The translations under genes were made by a program, and so were the position numbers. A stretch of 64,000 nt of DNA from Humibacillus xanthopallidus (GTDB lineage Bacteria; Actinomycetota; Actinomycetes; Actinomycetales; Dermatophilaceae): NCBI RefSeq assembly GCF_006717145.1, contig NZ_VFQF01000001.1:248001-312000 (forward strand). Direction: 5' to 3'. The notes under the pieces are model-generated. The model saw only the letters and a list, made by a program, of their open reading frames with translations, ran no database searches and was not told the origin of the DNA. Below, in pieces: positions 1-8,320 of the stretch. The number at the start of each line of letters is the position of its first letter. Position 1 is the stretch's first letter.

Positions 1-1107
1 CAGTTCGCCGACCTCGCCCTCGTCGTCGTCGACGAGCAGCACCGATTCGGGGTCGAGCAGCGTGATGCCTTGCGCGAGAAGGGGATCCGTCCGCCTCACG
101 TGCTCGTCATGACCGCGACGCCCATCCCGCGCACCGTCGCGATGACCGTCTTCGGCGACATGGAGACCTCGACCCTGCGCGAGCTGCCCCGCGGACGTTC
201 TCCCATCACGACCCACGTCGTCGACGGCGACCGGCCCGGTTGGGTCGACCGCACGTGGCAGCGCGTCGCCGAGGAGGTCGCCAAGGGTCACCAGGCCTAT
301 GTCGTGTGCCCCCGCATCGGCGACGTCGACGACGACGCCCTCGGGGCAGGGGCCGCGGGTGGGTCTCCGGGGTCGCAGTCGTCCGCGGCCGACGACGAGG
401 ACGCCTGGGACGTCGACTGGGCCGACGGTCGCGACGGGGAGGGCGATGAGGGCACTGCCGATGACGGGGGTCCCGAGGCGCCGGAGCGCGAGCTGACGGG
501 CGTCTACACGATGCTCGCGTCGCTGCGGGCCAACCCGGCCCTCGAGGGCGTGCGCCTCGAGGTGCTGCACGGTCGCCTCGACCCGGACACCAAGGAGGCG
601 ACGATGCGCGCCTTCGCCACAGGCGAGATCGACGTCCTCGTGGCCACGACGGTGATCGAGGTCGGGGTCGACGTGCCGAACGCGTCGGTCATGGTCGTCG
701 TCGACGCCGACCGCTTCGGCATCTCGCAGCTGCACCAGCTGCGCGGCCGCGTCGGCCGTGGCTCGGCGCCGGGCCTCTGCCTGCTCCTTACCCAGGGAGC
801 CGGCGAGCTCGCCGCCGAACGTCTCGCCCGGGTCGCCGCGACGACTGACGGCTTCGAGCTGGCCCAGGTCGACCTGATGCTGCGGCGCGAGGGTGACGTG
901 CTCGGGGCGCGGCAGAGCGGGCGCGGCAACTCCGTGCGCCACCTGCGGCTCGGCCGGCCCGAGGACGAGCAGGTCATCGCCGACGCCCGCGAGGACGCCT
1001 TCGCGCTCGTGGCGCAGGACCCGGACCTGCGCCAGCACCCCGCCCTCGCCGCGGCCGTCGCCATGCGTCTGGACGAGGAGCAGGCGGCCTGGCTGGAGAG
1101 GGGCTGA
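1..1107 (+). CDS. recG: ATP-dependent DNA helicase RecG, C-terminal part (5' end outside window)
   Basis: The frame is open from base 1, so only the last 368 residues are present. Seen: the helicase motif II form DEQHRFG at bases 31-51, the TATPIPRT motif near 115-138, and the second RecA lobe with ATTVIEVGVDVPNA and QLRGRVGRG between 640 and 765. The DEQHRFG form separates RecG and Mfd from other DExH helicases, and the end of the protein fits RecG. RecG is known to reverse stalled forks and move branched DNA junctions. An acidic, Gly/Asp/Glu-rich stretch of about 55 residues (bases 319-490) sits between the two helicase lobes. The stop is one base before rsmD, so the two are probably cotranscribed. 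Confidence 0.96.
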   Translation, partial: QFADLALVVVDEQHRFGVEQRDALREKGIRPPHVLVMTATPIPRTVAMTVFGDMETSTLRELPRGRSPITTHVVDGDRPGWVDRTWQRVAEEVAKGHQAYVVCPRIGDVDDDALGAGAAGGSPGSQSSAADDEDAWDVDWADGRDGEGDEGTADDGGPEAPERELTGVYTMLASLRANPALEGVRLEVLHGRLDPDTKEATMRAFATGEIDVLVATTVIEVGVDVPNASVMVVVDADRFGISQLHQLRGRVGRGSAPGLCLLLTQGAGELAAERLARVAATTDGFELAQVDLMLRREGDVLGARQSGRGNSVRHLRLGRPEDEQVIADAREDAFALVAQDPDLRQHPALAAAVAMRLDEEQAAWLERG

Positions 1108-1108
1108 G

Positions 1109-1690
1109 ATGACCCGCATCATCAGCGGCACCGCCGGTGGCCGACGGCTCCGCACGCCGACCGGCTCCTCGACCCGGCCGACCTCCGACCGGGTGCGCGA
1201 GGCGCTCTTCAGCCGGCTCGAGCACCGCGGCCTGCTCGACGGCACGCGCGTCCTCGACCTCTATGCCGGCTCGGGTGCCCTCGGGCTCGAGGCGGCCAGC
1301 CGCGGCGCGGCGCACGTCGCGCTCGTCGAGTCCCACAAGGGCGCGGCCGGCGTGATCCGGGCCAACATCGCCGCCGTCGGACACCCCGGGGTGCGTCTCG
1401 TCGTCGACACGGTGGAGCGCGCGCTGAGCGGAGGCCCGCCGGACGGCATACCGAGTGACCTCGTCCTCCTCGACCCGCCCTACGACCTCTCCGAGGACGC
1501 GCTCGCCGCAGTGCTGGGTGCCCTCGTCGCGAACGGCTGGCTCGGCCCGGAGTCCTTCGTCGTGGTCGAGCGGTCGACCCGCTCGCCGCAGCCCCGCTGG
1601 CCGGCCGGCCTCGAGCTGTCGGGTGAGAAGCGCTACGGCGAGACCGCCGTGTGGTTCGCCGAGCCCACCCCGCACGAGGTCGTCGCGTGA
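1109..1690 (+). CDS. rsmD: 16S rRNA (guanine(966)-N(2))-methyltransferase RsmD
   Basis: A 193-residue protein starting MTRIISGTAGGRRL, one base after the recG stop. The frame is open further upstream, but the conserved RIISGTAGGR beginning marks the ATG at 1109. Seen: the SAM-binding motif DLYAGSGALGLEA (residues ~49-61) and the catalytic DPPY motif (residue ~124). The family methylates N2 of a guanine in 16S rRNA during 30S assembly. The order recG-rsmD-coaD is standard in many bacteria. The gene contains one copy of the window's octamer, read as GGC ATA (Gly-Ile), at 1444-1451. Confidence 0.95.
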   Translation: MTRIISGTAGGRRLRTPTGSSTRPTSDRVREALFSRLEHRGLLDGTRVLDLYAGSGALGLEAASRGAAHVALVESHKGAAGVIRANIAAVGHPGVRLVVDTVERALSGGPPDGIPSDLVLLDPPYDLSEDALAAVLGALVANGWLGPESFVVVERSTRSPQPRWPAGLELSGEKRYGETAVWFAEPTPHEVVA

Positions 1691-1742
1691 GGTCGGCGCG
1701 TGAGGACCGTGTGTGGGGCCCGGGTGTGAGCCCGGCGCTGGC

Positions 1743-1755
1743 TAGGTTGGGCACG
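1743..1755 (+). promoter_or_regulatory. -10 box of a leaderless coaD transcript
   Basis: TAGGTT at 1743-1748 ends 6 nt before the GTG at 1755, so the predicted transcript starts at or next to the start codon. There is no Shine-Dalgarno sequence. The inference rests on spacing that recurs at many genes in this window. Confidence 0.6.
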
Positions 1756-2237
1756 TGACGACGCGACGCTGTGTGTGCCCCGGCTCCTACGACCCCGTGA
1801 CCAACGGGCACGTCGATGTCATCTCCCGCGCCTCGGGGCTGTTCGACGAGGTCGTCGTGGCGATCCTGCACAACCCCGCCAAGCACGGCACGTTCGGCAT
1901 CGACGAGCGCACCGCACTGCTCGAGGGGGCGCTGGGGCACCTGCCCAACGTCCGGGTGGGCTCGTGGGCCGACACGCTCGTGGTCGACGTGTGCCGCGAG
2001 GTGGGGGCCGACTCGATGGTCAAGGGACTGCGCGGTGGCACCGACTTCGCCTACGAGCTGCCGATGGCGCACATGAACCGGCACCTGACGGGTGTCGAGA
2101 CCCTCTTCCTCGCCGCCGCCCCCGACCTGCAGCACGTCTCGAGCTCGCTCATCAAGGAGGTCGTGCGCTACGGCGGCGACGTCTCGGGCCTCGTGCCCGC
2201 CGACGTGCACGTCGCGCTCAAGGAGAGACTGGGCTGA
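1755..2237 (+). CDS. coaD: Phosphopantetheine adenylyltransferase CoaD
   Basis: 160 residues, the usual family length. Seen: the nucleotidyltransferase start CPGSYDPVTNGHVD with the TxGH motif (residues ~8-21), and the C-terminal SSSLIKEVV segment of the active site. The enzyme transfers AMP from ATP to 4'-phosphopantetheine, the penultimate step of coenzyme A synthesis. The GTG start at 1755 fits the conserved N-terminus and a leaderless -10 box. The last codons, including the TGA stop, lie inside the first unit of a 13-bp tandem repeat that continues downstream, so the extreme C-terminus may vary between strains. Confidence 0.95.
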   Translation: MTTRRCVCPGSYDPVTNGHVDVISRASGLFDEVVVAILHNPAKHGTFGIDERTALLEGALGHLPNVRVGSWADTLVVDVCREVGADSMVKGLRGGTDFAYELPMAHMNRHLTGVETLFLAAAPDLQHVSSSLIKEVVRYGGDVSGLVPADVHVALKERLG

Positions 2238-2302
2238 GGGACTGGGCTGGGGGACTGGGCTGAGGGACTCGGCGCGGGGACCGGGCGCGGGGACCGGGCT
2301 GA
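2225..2302 (+). repeat. 13-bp tandem repeat, six units, overlapping the coaD stop codon
   Basis: Six consecutive units of exactly 13 bases: GAGACTGGGCTGA, GGGACTGGGCTGG, GGGACTGGGCTGA, GGGACTCGGCGCG, GGGACCGGGCGCG and GGGACCGGGCTGA. The first contains the final sense codons and stop of coaD. All units keep the GGGAC start and differ by only a few bases. Confidence 0.85.
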
Positions 2303-2310
2303 TTTGGGCG

Positions 2311-2332
2311 CCGGAGCACGCTCCGGTAGCCT
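2311..2332 (+). promoter_or_regulatory. Probable promoter of the DUF177-rpmF-rnc-mutM group
   Basis: TAGCCT at 2327-2332 fits the -10 pattern used in this window and would start RNA near 2339, giving a leader of about 50 nt before the ATG at 2391. A short perfect inverted repeat (CCGGAG-CACG-CTCCGG, 2311-2326) abuts the -10 box and could be a protein site. No experiment supports this. Confidence 0.4.
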
Positions 2333-2390
2333 TGGACGTCGGTCCTCATCCGCCGTGGAGTGGGCCGAACCTCAATCGTGCGCAGGAGCC

Positions 2391-2966
2391 ATGAACCGCC
2401 CCGACCCCCGTTCACCACTGGTGCTCGACACCAGACGGCTCGATCGGCGACCCGGGACGATGCTGGAGCTCTCACGCACGGTAGAGCTGCCTGAAGACCT
2501 CGGAACCGACATCATCGCGATCAGGGCCGGCTCGCCGGTCGAGCTCGCGGTGCGGCTCGAGTCCGTCGTCGAAGGCGTGCTCCTCACGGGTTCGGTCACC
2601 GGCACGGCGACCGGTGCCTGCGTGCGGTGCCTGGACCCCGTCGAGCTGTCTGTCGACGGGACCTTCCAGGAGCTGTTCGCCTACACCGACCGGGCGGCGC
2701 ACCACCACGAGGTGGGAGCCGACGCGGACGAGGACGTGGTGCACGAGCTGGTCGGTGACCTCATCGACCTCGAGCCCGTGCTCCGGGACGCGGTCGTTCC
2801 GACGCTGCCGTTCAAGCCGATGTGCCGGCCGGACTGCCCCGGGTTGTGCTCCGAGTGCGGAGCGCGGCTCGCGGAAGACCCCGACCACCACCATGATGTG
2901 TTCGACCCCCGATGGTCGGCCCTGCGCGGGATGCTGCAGGACGACCCGCAAGAGAAGAGGAACTGA
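2391..2966 (+). CDS. YceD family protein (DUF177)
   Basis: A 191-residue protein starting MNRPDPRSPLVLDTRRL. The upstream open frame lacks family character, so the ATG at 2391 was chosen. The C-terminal part carries the Cys-rich segment CRPDCPGLCSECGARL, probably a metal site, followed by DPRWSAL, as in DUF177/YceD proteins. The gene lies directly before rpmF, as in most bacteria. YceD-type proteins have been linked to rRNA maturation in other organisms. The role here is inferred from position only. Confidence 0.9.
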   Translation: MNRPDPRSPLVLDTRRLDRRPGTMLELSRTVELPEDLGTDIIAIRAGSPVELAVRLESVVEGVLLTGSVTGTATGACVRCLDPVELSVDGTFQELFAYTDRAAHHHEVGADADEDVVHELVGDLIDLEPVLRDAVVPTLPFKPMCRPDCPGLCSECGARLAEDPDHHHDVFDPRWSALRGMLQDDPQEKRN

Positions 2967-2967
2967 C

Positions 2968-3162
2968 GTGGCTGTCCCGAAGCGGAAGATGTCGCGCTCC
3001 AACACCCGTTCGCGTCGCGCGAACTGGAAGGCAACGCCGACCGCGCTCACGACCTGCCCCCAGTGTGGTTCGGCTGCCCAGCCGCACATCGCGTGCCCGT
3101 CCTGCGGCACCTACAAGGGCCGTCACTACGCCGTGGCAGAGCGCACCGAGCACCAGAGCTGA
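2968..3162 (+). CDS. rpmF: 50S ribosomal protein L32
   Basis: A 64-residue basic protein starting [17 protein letters not shown], the diagnostic L32 N-terminus. Two CxxC pairs (CPQCG and CPSCG) form a zinc site, so this is the zinc-binding (C+) form. The GTG start is one base after the DUF177 stop, with GAGAAGAGG upstream as ribosome binding site. L32 is a structural protein of the large subunit. Confidence 0.97.
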   Translation: MAVPKRKMSRSNTRSRRANWKATPTALTTCPQCGSAAQPHIACPSCGTYKGRHYAVAERTEHQS

Positions 3163-3170
3163 CTGCCGCC

Positions 3171-3953
3171 GTGAGCAGCCCTGACACCCAGGGTGTTCCG
3201 GCAGTGCCGCAGCGGCCCGTCGATGCCCTGCTCGCCCACCTCACCGAGGTGGTCGGCCAGGATATCGACGAGCCGCTGCTTCTGCGCGCCCTGACGCACC
3301 GCTCGTACGCCTACGAGAACGGCGGCCTGCCCAACAACGAGCGCCTCGAGTTCCTCGGCGACTCGGTGCTCGGCCTCGTCGTGACCGACTCGCTCTATCG
3401 TGGGCACCCCGACCTCGCCGAGGGCCAGCTCGCCAAGCTGCGCGCCGCCGTCGTCAACATGCGAGCCCTGGCCGACGTCGCCCGCACCTTCGACCTCGGC
3501 GAGTACGTCATGCTCGGCAAGGGTGAGGAGGCGACGGGTGGGCGCGACAAGGCCTCGATCCTCGCTGACACGCTCGAGGCGCTCATCGGCACCGTCTTCC
3601 TCGCTGCCGGCATCGAGCGCGCCGCGGTCTTCGTGCACCACCACTTCGACCCCATCATCGAGGAGGCCGCCACGCTCGGCGCCGGCCTTGACTGGAAGAC
3701 GAGCCTGCAGGAGATGGCCGCGAGCGTGTCGCTCGGGTCACCCGACTACCGCGTCGACGAGCAGGGGCCCGACCACGAGAAGGAGTTCCACGCCCGCGTG
3801 GTCTTCGGCGACGAGGTGCTGGGCGAGGGTCGGGGTCGCAGCAAGAAGGAAGCCGAGCAGAAGGCGGCCAAGGAGGCCTGGCACACGATCGAGGTCCGGC
3901 GCTCCGTCGCGGCCGGCGTGACGAGCTCTCCCTCGGGCTCGCCGGCCGTCTGA
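3171..3953 (+). CDS. rnc: Ribonuclease III
   Basis: 260 residues. The RNase III signature [16 protein letters not shown] lies at ~52-67, the second catalytic acidic cluster ([15 protein letters not shown]) at ~127-141, and a C-terminal double-stranded RNA-binding domain ([11 protein letters not shown] to [13 protein letters not shown]) at ~200-242. The enzyme cuts double-stranded RNA in rRNA precursors and mRNAs. The GTG at 3171 is chosen because the upstream part of the open frame overlaps rpmF and shows no homology pattern. rpmF-rnc-mutM is a common actinobacterial order. Confidence 0.95.
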   Translation: MSSPDTQGVPAVPQRPVDALLAHLTEVVGQDIDEPLLLRALTHRSYAYENGGLPNNERLEFLGDSVLGLVVTDSLYRGHPDLAEGQLAKLRAAVVNMRALADVARTFDLGEYVMLGKGEEATGGRDKASILADTLEALIGTVFLAAGIERAAVFVHHHFDPIIEEAATLGAGLDWKTSLQEMAASVSLGSPDYRVDEQGPDHEKEFHARVVFGDEVLGEGRGRSKKEAEQKAAKEAWHTIEVRRSVAAGVTSSPSGSPAV

Positions 3954-3959
3954 CCTCGC

Positions 3960-4820
3960 GTGCCCGAGCTGCCCGAGGTCGAGGTGGTGCGGCGTGGTCT
4001 GCAGGACCACGTCGTCGGCCGTCACCTCACACGTGCCCGCATCAGCGGGGTGCGCGTCGCGCGTCGCCACGACGCCGGCGCCGAGGACCTCGCCGACCGG
4101 CTCCACGACGTCACCGTCACCGCCGCGTCGCGGCGCGGGAAGTACCTCTGGCTCGCCCTCGACGGCGAGGACGCCCTCATCGTCCACCTCGGGATGAGCG
4201 GCCAGATGCTCGTCGAGCCGGCCGACGCTCCCCTCGAGAAGCACTGCCACGCCCGCTTCGACTTCTCCGACGGGGGGCCGCAGCTGCGGTTCGTCGACCA
4301 GCGCACCTTCGGGGGACTGGCGCTGTCGCCTCTCGGGCCGGACGCCATACCTCAGGCTGTCGCGCACATCGCGCCCGACCCCTTCGAGGCGGCCTACGAC
4401 CAGGCGGCCGTCGTGCGGCGGATGAAGCTGCGCGACAGCGCGGTCAAGCGCGCCCTGCTCGACCAGACCCTCGTCTCCGGCATCGGCAACATCTACGCCG
4501 ACGAGGCGCTGTGGCGCGCCCGCGTGCACGGTGAGCGCCTGTGCTCGGCGCTGACGAAGCCGACCCTCTCGCGCATCCTCGACCACGCCCGTGAGGTCAT
4601 GGGCGAGGCGCTCGGGCACGGGGGCACGAGCTTCGACTCGCTCTACGTCAACGTCAACGGGGCGAGCGGCTACTTCGACCGCTCGCTGCACGCCTACGGA
4701 CGCGACGGGACACCGTGCGACCGGTGCGGCACGATCATGTGCCGCGAGCACTTCATGAACCGGTCGTCGTTCTCGTGCCCCGTCTGCCAGCCCCGCCCGC
4801 GACGCCGGTCAGTGGCCTGA
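3960..4820 (+). CDS. mutM: Formamidopyrimidine-DNA glycosylase (Fpg/MutM)
   Basis: 286 residues starting (V)[13 protein letters not shown]. After removal of the first residue Pro is the catalytic N-terminus, followed by the essential Glu. Also seen: the conserved Lys of RRGKYLWL, the helix-two-turn-helix with [12 protein letters not shown] (~177-188), and a C-terminal zinc finger CDRCG...CPVCQ (~258-279). It removes 8-oxoguanine and ring-opened purines and nicks the strand. The GTG start is 6 bases after the rnc stop. Its 3' end overlaps the convergent small membrane gene by 12 bases. Confidence 0.96.
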   Translation: MPELPEVEVVRRGLQDHVVGRHLTRARISGVRVARRHDAGAEDLADRLHDVTVTAASRRGKYLWLALDGEDALIVHLGMSGQMLVEPADAPLEKHCHARFDFSDGGPQLRFVDQRTFGGLALSPLGPDAIPQAVAHIAPDPFEAAYDQAAVVRRMKLRDSAVKRALLDQTLVSGIGNIYADEALWRARVHGERLCSALTKPTLSRILDHAREVMGEALGHGGTSFDSLYVNVNGASGYFDRSLHAYGRDGTPCDRCGTIMCREHFMNRSSFSCPVCQPRPRRRSVA

Positions 4821-5150
4821 CGGACGACGCTTCGGCGCGGGGCGGGTGGCGTCGTCGTCGGGGGGCTCGACGTTCGCGGGCACGAGGATCGGCTTGAGAC
4901 GGGCCCATGTCATGAAGATGGCGCTCATGACGAGCAGGACGAGCCCCGCCCAGAGGTTGGCGTTGATGCCACCCGTCTTGTCGTAGGCCTTGTCGCCGAA
5001 GATCCCCATCAGCGTGAGGATGATGCCGTAGAGCCCCAGCAGCGCGCCGATGAAGTTGCGGATGTCGAACGCGCCGGCCGCATGCTTCGTTGCGGGGCTC
5101 GAGGACGCCGAGCCCGGAACGGACGGGGGCGTGGTGTTGTCTGCGCTCAT
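4809..5150 (-). CDS. Small two-helix membrane protein paired with a Na+/solute symporter
   Basis: A 113-residue protein of unknown family. Two hydrophobic segments (around [19 protein letters not shown] and [18 protein letters not shown], ~32-50 and ~67-85) are joined by a short polar loop. The N-terminus is Thr/Ser/Pro-rich and the C-terminus charged and proline-rich, so both ends may be cytoplasmic. The ATG at 5150 is preferred over a GTG at 5156 because AAGGAG lies 8 bases upstream of the ATG, overlapping the symporter stop codon. It follows the symporter by about a dozen bases and is almost certainly translated from the same mRNA. It may be an accessory subunit; no function is recognised. 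Confidence 0.75.
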   Translation of the reverse strand: MSADNTTPPSVPGSASSSPATKHAAGAFDIRNFIGALLGLYGIILTLMGIFGDKAYDKTGGINANLWAGLVLLVMSAIFMTWARLKPILVPANVEPPDDDATRPAPKRRPSGH

Positions 5151-5162
5151 GATCACGGCTCC

Positions 5163-6917
5163 TTAGACGAGGAAGTTGAGGGCGATGACCAGCGCGAGCG
5201 ACACGCCGGCGAGGGGGAGGGTCCGCCTGAACCACGGCAGCTTCGCCTCCTCGGGGTCGACGAGGTCCTCGCGCGGGGTCTCCGAGTAGACGAGGCCGCG
5301 CAGTGAGCCGGCCGGCTTCGGCTCGGTCACGAGAGAGACGACGATCGACAGGACGATGTCGACGACGAAGGCCGTCGACGCAGCCGCGAAGGCGGCGCCC
5401 TGCCCGCTCAGCGGGATCACCCCGAGGCTGAGGGTGCCGAAGGCGTCCTCGCTGAGATAGGCGACGAGCACCGCCGAGAGCGTGCCGGCCGAGAGCCCCA
5501 CCCAGCCGGCCGTCGCCGTCATCCGCTTCCAGAACATGCCGAGGATGAAGGTCGCGAAGAGCGGTGCGTTGAAGAAACCGAAGAGGCTCTGGAGGTAGTC
5601 CATGATGTTGCTGAAGGAGCTGGCGATGGTCGCGGTGAAGATCGCGATGAACGTCGCTCCGACGGTGGCGAGGCGGCCGATGCGCAGGTAGTAGTCGTCA
5701 CTGTGGTCCTTGCGGATGTAGCGCTGCCAGAGGTCGTAGCTGAAGACGGTGTTGAACGCCGAGATGTTGGCGGCCATGCCGGCCATGAAGGCGGCGAGCA
5801 GGCCAGCGATGGCGAGGCCGAGCAGGCCGTTGGGGAGGATGTCGCGCATGAGGAGCAGCAGCGAGTCGTTGTAGGCCACCCCCTTGCCCGAGGCGCCGCC
5901 CGCTGGCGTGCCGCCGGCCTTGAGCTCGGCGATCTCCTTGACGAGCACGGCCGCGACCATGCCGGGCAGGATGACGATGAAGGGCACGAACATCTTGGGG
6001 AAGGACCCGATGATCGGGGTCTTGCGCGCCGCCGAGATGGAGTTGCTCGCCATCGCCCGCTGCACCTCGACGAAGTTCGTCGTCCAGTAGCCGAAGGAGA
6101 GCACGAAGCCGAGGCCGAAGACGATGCCGACGACCGACCAGAACGGGGACTCGAAGCCGGTGAGCGCCTGGCCCGGCCAGCTGTTGAGCTGCCAGTCGGC
6201 AGGCGGCACGTCGGCGCTCGCGGGCGCGGTGGCCGCGAACTCGGTGATCTTCTGCTTCAGCCCCTCGTAGCCGCCGACCCGGTGCAGGCCGATGAGCGTC
6301 AGCGGCAGCAGGGCCGCGACGATGACGAAGAACTGGAGCACCTCGTTGTAGATCGCCGCCGAGAGCCCGCCGAGGGTGATGTAGGACAGCACGATCGCGG
6401 CGGCGACGAGCAGCGCCACCCAGAGCGGCCAGCCGAGGAGGGCGTGCACGATCGAGCCGAGGAGATAGAGGTTGACCCCGGCGATGAGCAGCTGCGCGAC
6501 GGCGAAGCTGATCGCGTTGACGAGGTGGGCGCCGGTGCCGAAGCGGCGGAACATGAACTCGGGGACCGAGCGGACCTTCGAGCCGTAGTAGAAGGGCATC
6601 ATCACGACGCCGAGGAAGAGCATCGCCGGGATCGCACCGACCCAGAAGTAGTGGACGGTCGCGACGCCGAACTCCGCGCCGTTGGCCGACATGCCCATGA
6701 TCTCCACGGCACCGAGGTTGGCCGAGATGAAGGCCAGACCCGTCACCCAGGCGGGGAGCGACCGACCCGACAGGAAGAAGTCGATGGAGTCCGAGACCGC
6801 ACGCCGAGCCATGAAGCCGATGCCGAGGACGAAGACGAAGTAGAGCGCGATGATGAGGTAGTCGACGGGCTTCGCGTCGATGAGCGTTGCCGTGGACAAG
6901 TGCGACAAGCCGGGCAT
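5163..6917 (-). CDS. Sodium:solute symporter family transporter (SSS/SGLT type)
   Basis: 584 residues with about 14 predicted membrane helices. The N-terminal helix begins after a short leader (DYLIIALYFVFVLGIGF), followed by the family segment DFFLSGRSLPAW and the SSS signature area around ITLGGLSAAIYNEVLQFF (~190-207). The SSS family moves sugars, amino acids, organic acids or vitamins with Na+. The SGLT-like signature hints at a sugar or polyol, but the substrate cannot be read from sequence. AAGGGA upstream of the ATG serves as ribosome binding site, and TAGCGT about 35 bases upstream is a possible -10 box. The gene is followed immediately by the small membrane gene. Confidence 0.9.
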   Translation of the reverse strand: MPGLSHLSTATLIDAKPVDYLIIALYFVFVLGIGFMARRAVSDSIDFFLSGRSLPAWVTGLAFISANLGAVEIMGMSANGAEFGVATVHYFWVGAIPAMLFLGVVMMPFYYGSKVRSVPEFMFRRFGTGAHLVNAISFAVAQLLIAGVNLYLLGSIVHALLGWPLWVALLVAAAIVLSYITLGGLSAAIYNEVLQFFVIVAALLPLTLIGLHRVGGYEGLKQKITEFAATAPASADVPPADWQLNSWPGQALTGFESPFWSVVGIVFGLGFVLSFGYWTTNFVEVQRAMASNSISAARKTPIIGSFPKMFVPFIVILPGMVAAVLVKEIAELKAGGTPAGGASGKGVAYNDSLLLLMRDILPNGLLGLAIAGLLAAFMAGMAANISAFNTVFSYDLWQRYIRKDHSDDYYLRIGRLATVGATFIAIFTATIASSFSNIMDYLQSLFGFFNAPLFATFILGMFWKRMTATAGWVGLSAGTLSAVLVAYLSEDAFGTLSLGVIPLSGQGAAFAAASTAFVVDIVLSIVVSLVTEPKPAGSLRGLVYSETPREDLVDPEEAKLPWFRRTLPLAGVSLALVIALNFLV

Positions 6918-6977
6918 GCGATCAGTCCCTTCGGTGGGCGACGCCTCACGCTAGCGCCGGCCCCGCGGACCCGCATG

Positions 6978-8279
6978 TCAGGATCTGGGCGCGCTGGGTG
7001 GCCGGTCGTTCGCGGTGTCGCTCGTGCTGGTGACGGCGGTCTGCAGCCCTCGGCGCAGCGGCAAAGTCGAGTCCCCCGCGAGGTTGGCCGGAATCGTCAT
7101 ACCCCGCTCGAGCGCTCGCTTCACCACGACGTAGTCGGCGCTCGCACCCACTGCCTCGATGGCGATGAGCAGGCCCTCGCGGTAGGACAGCAGCGAGAAC
7201 GACTCGGAGCCGAGCTCGCCCCTGATGACGAGCTGGTCAGCGCCGTGGGGGAGCCCGGCGATCTGCAGCCGGAGGTCACCCTGGTCGCTCCAGAACCACG
7301 GCACCGAGGCGTATGCCGTCTCGTGGCCGAGGAGGGTCGCCGCAGCCACCCGCGCCTGGTCGGTCGCGTGCGCCACGCTCTCGAGCCGGAGCCGTCCGGG
7401 ACGGCCTCGGGTGAAGGGGTTGGGCCCGACCGTGCAGTCGCCTGCGGCCACCGTGACGCCGTCGGACGTGAGCGCGCGGCGGTCGACGACGATTCCGCGC
7501 GGCTCGACCTCGAGGCCCAGGCCCACGGCGAGGTCGGTGCGCGGGAGAGCCCCGATGCCGACGACGACGAGGTCGGTGCGCAGCTCGCGGCCGTCGTCGA
7601 GGACGACGGCCTCGGCCCGGTCGGCGGTGCCGTGGATGCGCACCGCCGTCGTGCCGAGGAGCACTCTCGTGCCACGCCGCTCGTGCGCGGCGAGATAGAA
7701 GTCCGACAGGACCGGCGTGACCGAGCGGGCGAGCAGCCGGTCGGCAGCCTCGACGACCGTGACCGTCGCACCCATCTGCCGCGCGCTCGCCGCGACCTCG
7801 AGGCCGATGAAGCCACCACCGACGACGACGACGTCGCGGCTGCCGCGCAGGGCGGCGGCGAGGACGTCGGCGTCGTGGAGGGTGCGCAGGGTGAGCACCC
7901 GGTCGAGCTCGGCCCCCTCGACGGGGAGGGCGGCCTCGAATGCCCCTGTCGTCAGGGCGAGCCGGGCGAAATCGAGATGGCGACCCGACTGCGTCGTGGC
8001 GCGCCCGCCGCGGTGGTCCCGCTCGATCGACACGACGGCGTCACCCATGACGAGCTCGACACCGTGGTCCGCACACCAGGCTGCGTCGCGCAACGTGAGC
8101 GAGGAGCGGTCGTGCTCACCGCGCAGGTAGGACTTGGACAGGGGAGGCCGCTCATAGGGAGGCTCGTCCTCGTCGCCGACCAGGACAACGGGCTCGTCGT
8201 GACCGAGCGCCCGCAGCTCCGCGACGAGCGAGATGCCGGCCTGGCCGGCGCCGACGACGAGGGTCGCAGGAGCCGTCAT
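6978..8279 (-). CDS. FAD-dependent NAD(P)H oxidoreductase, ferredoxin/rubredoxin reductase type
   Basis: 433 residues. Seen: an FAD-binding dinucleotide fold VVGAGQAGIS (residues ~8-17), the ERPPLSKSYLRGE segment typical of oxygenase-coupled ferredoxin reductases, the NAD(P)H fold VVVGGGFIGLEVA (~149-161), the second FAD motif AAGDC (~290), and a C-terminal reductase domain. The family passes electrons from NAD(P)H to a ferredoxin or rubredoxin that feeds a P450 or dioxygenase. No such partner is adjacent, so the acceptor is unknown. It is divergent from the transhydrogenase-like gene at 8320 and is predicted to be leaderless. Confidence 0.88.
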   Translation of the reverse strand: MTAPATLVVGAGQAGISLVAELRALGHDEPVVLVGDEDEPPYERPPLSKSYLRGEHDRSSLTLRDAAWCADHGVELVMGDAVVSIERDHRGGRATTQSGRHLDFARLALTTGAFEAALPVEGAELDRVLTLRTLHDADVLAAALRGSRDVVVVGGGFIGLEVAASARQMGATVTVVEAADRLLARSVTPVLSDFYLAAHERRGTRVLLGTTAVRIHGTADRAEAVVLDDGRELRTDLVVVGIGALPRTDLAVGLGLEVEPRGIVVDRRALTSDGVTVAAGDCTVGPNPFTRGRPGRLRLESVAHATDQARVAAATLLGHETAYASVPWFWSDQGDLRLQIAGLPHGADQLVIRGELGSESFSLLSYREGLLIAIEAVGASADYVVVKRALERGMTIPANLAGDSTLPLRRGLQTAVTSTSDTANDRPPSAPRS

Positions 8280-8320
8280 GCCCTCAGCCTAGGTCCCCAG
8301 CAGGTGTCACAATCGCGCCA
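8279..8320. promoter_or_regulatory. Divergent leaderless promoters of the flavoprotein and the alcohol dehydrogenase
   Basis: On the minus strand TAGGCT (complement of 8286-8291) ends 6 nt before the ATG at 8279. On the plus strand CACAAT (8308-8313) ends 6 nt before the ATG at 8320. The two -10 boxes are only 16 bases apart, so the two polymerases would compete and one protein could control both genes. Confidence 0.5.
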
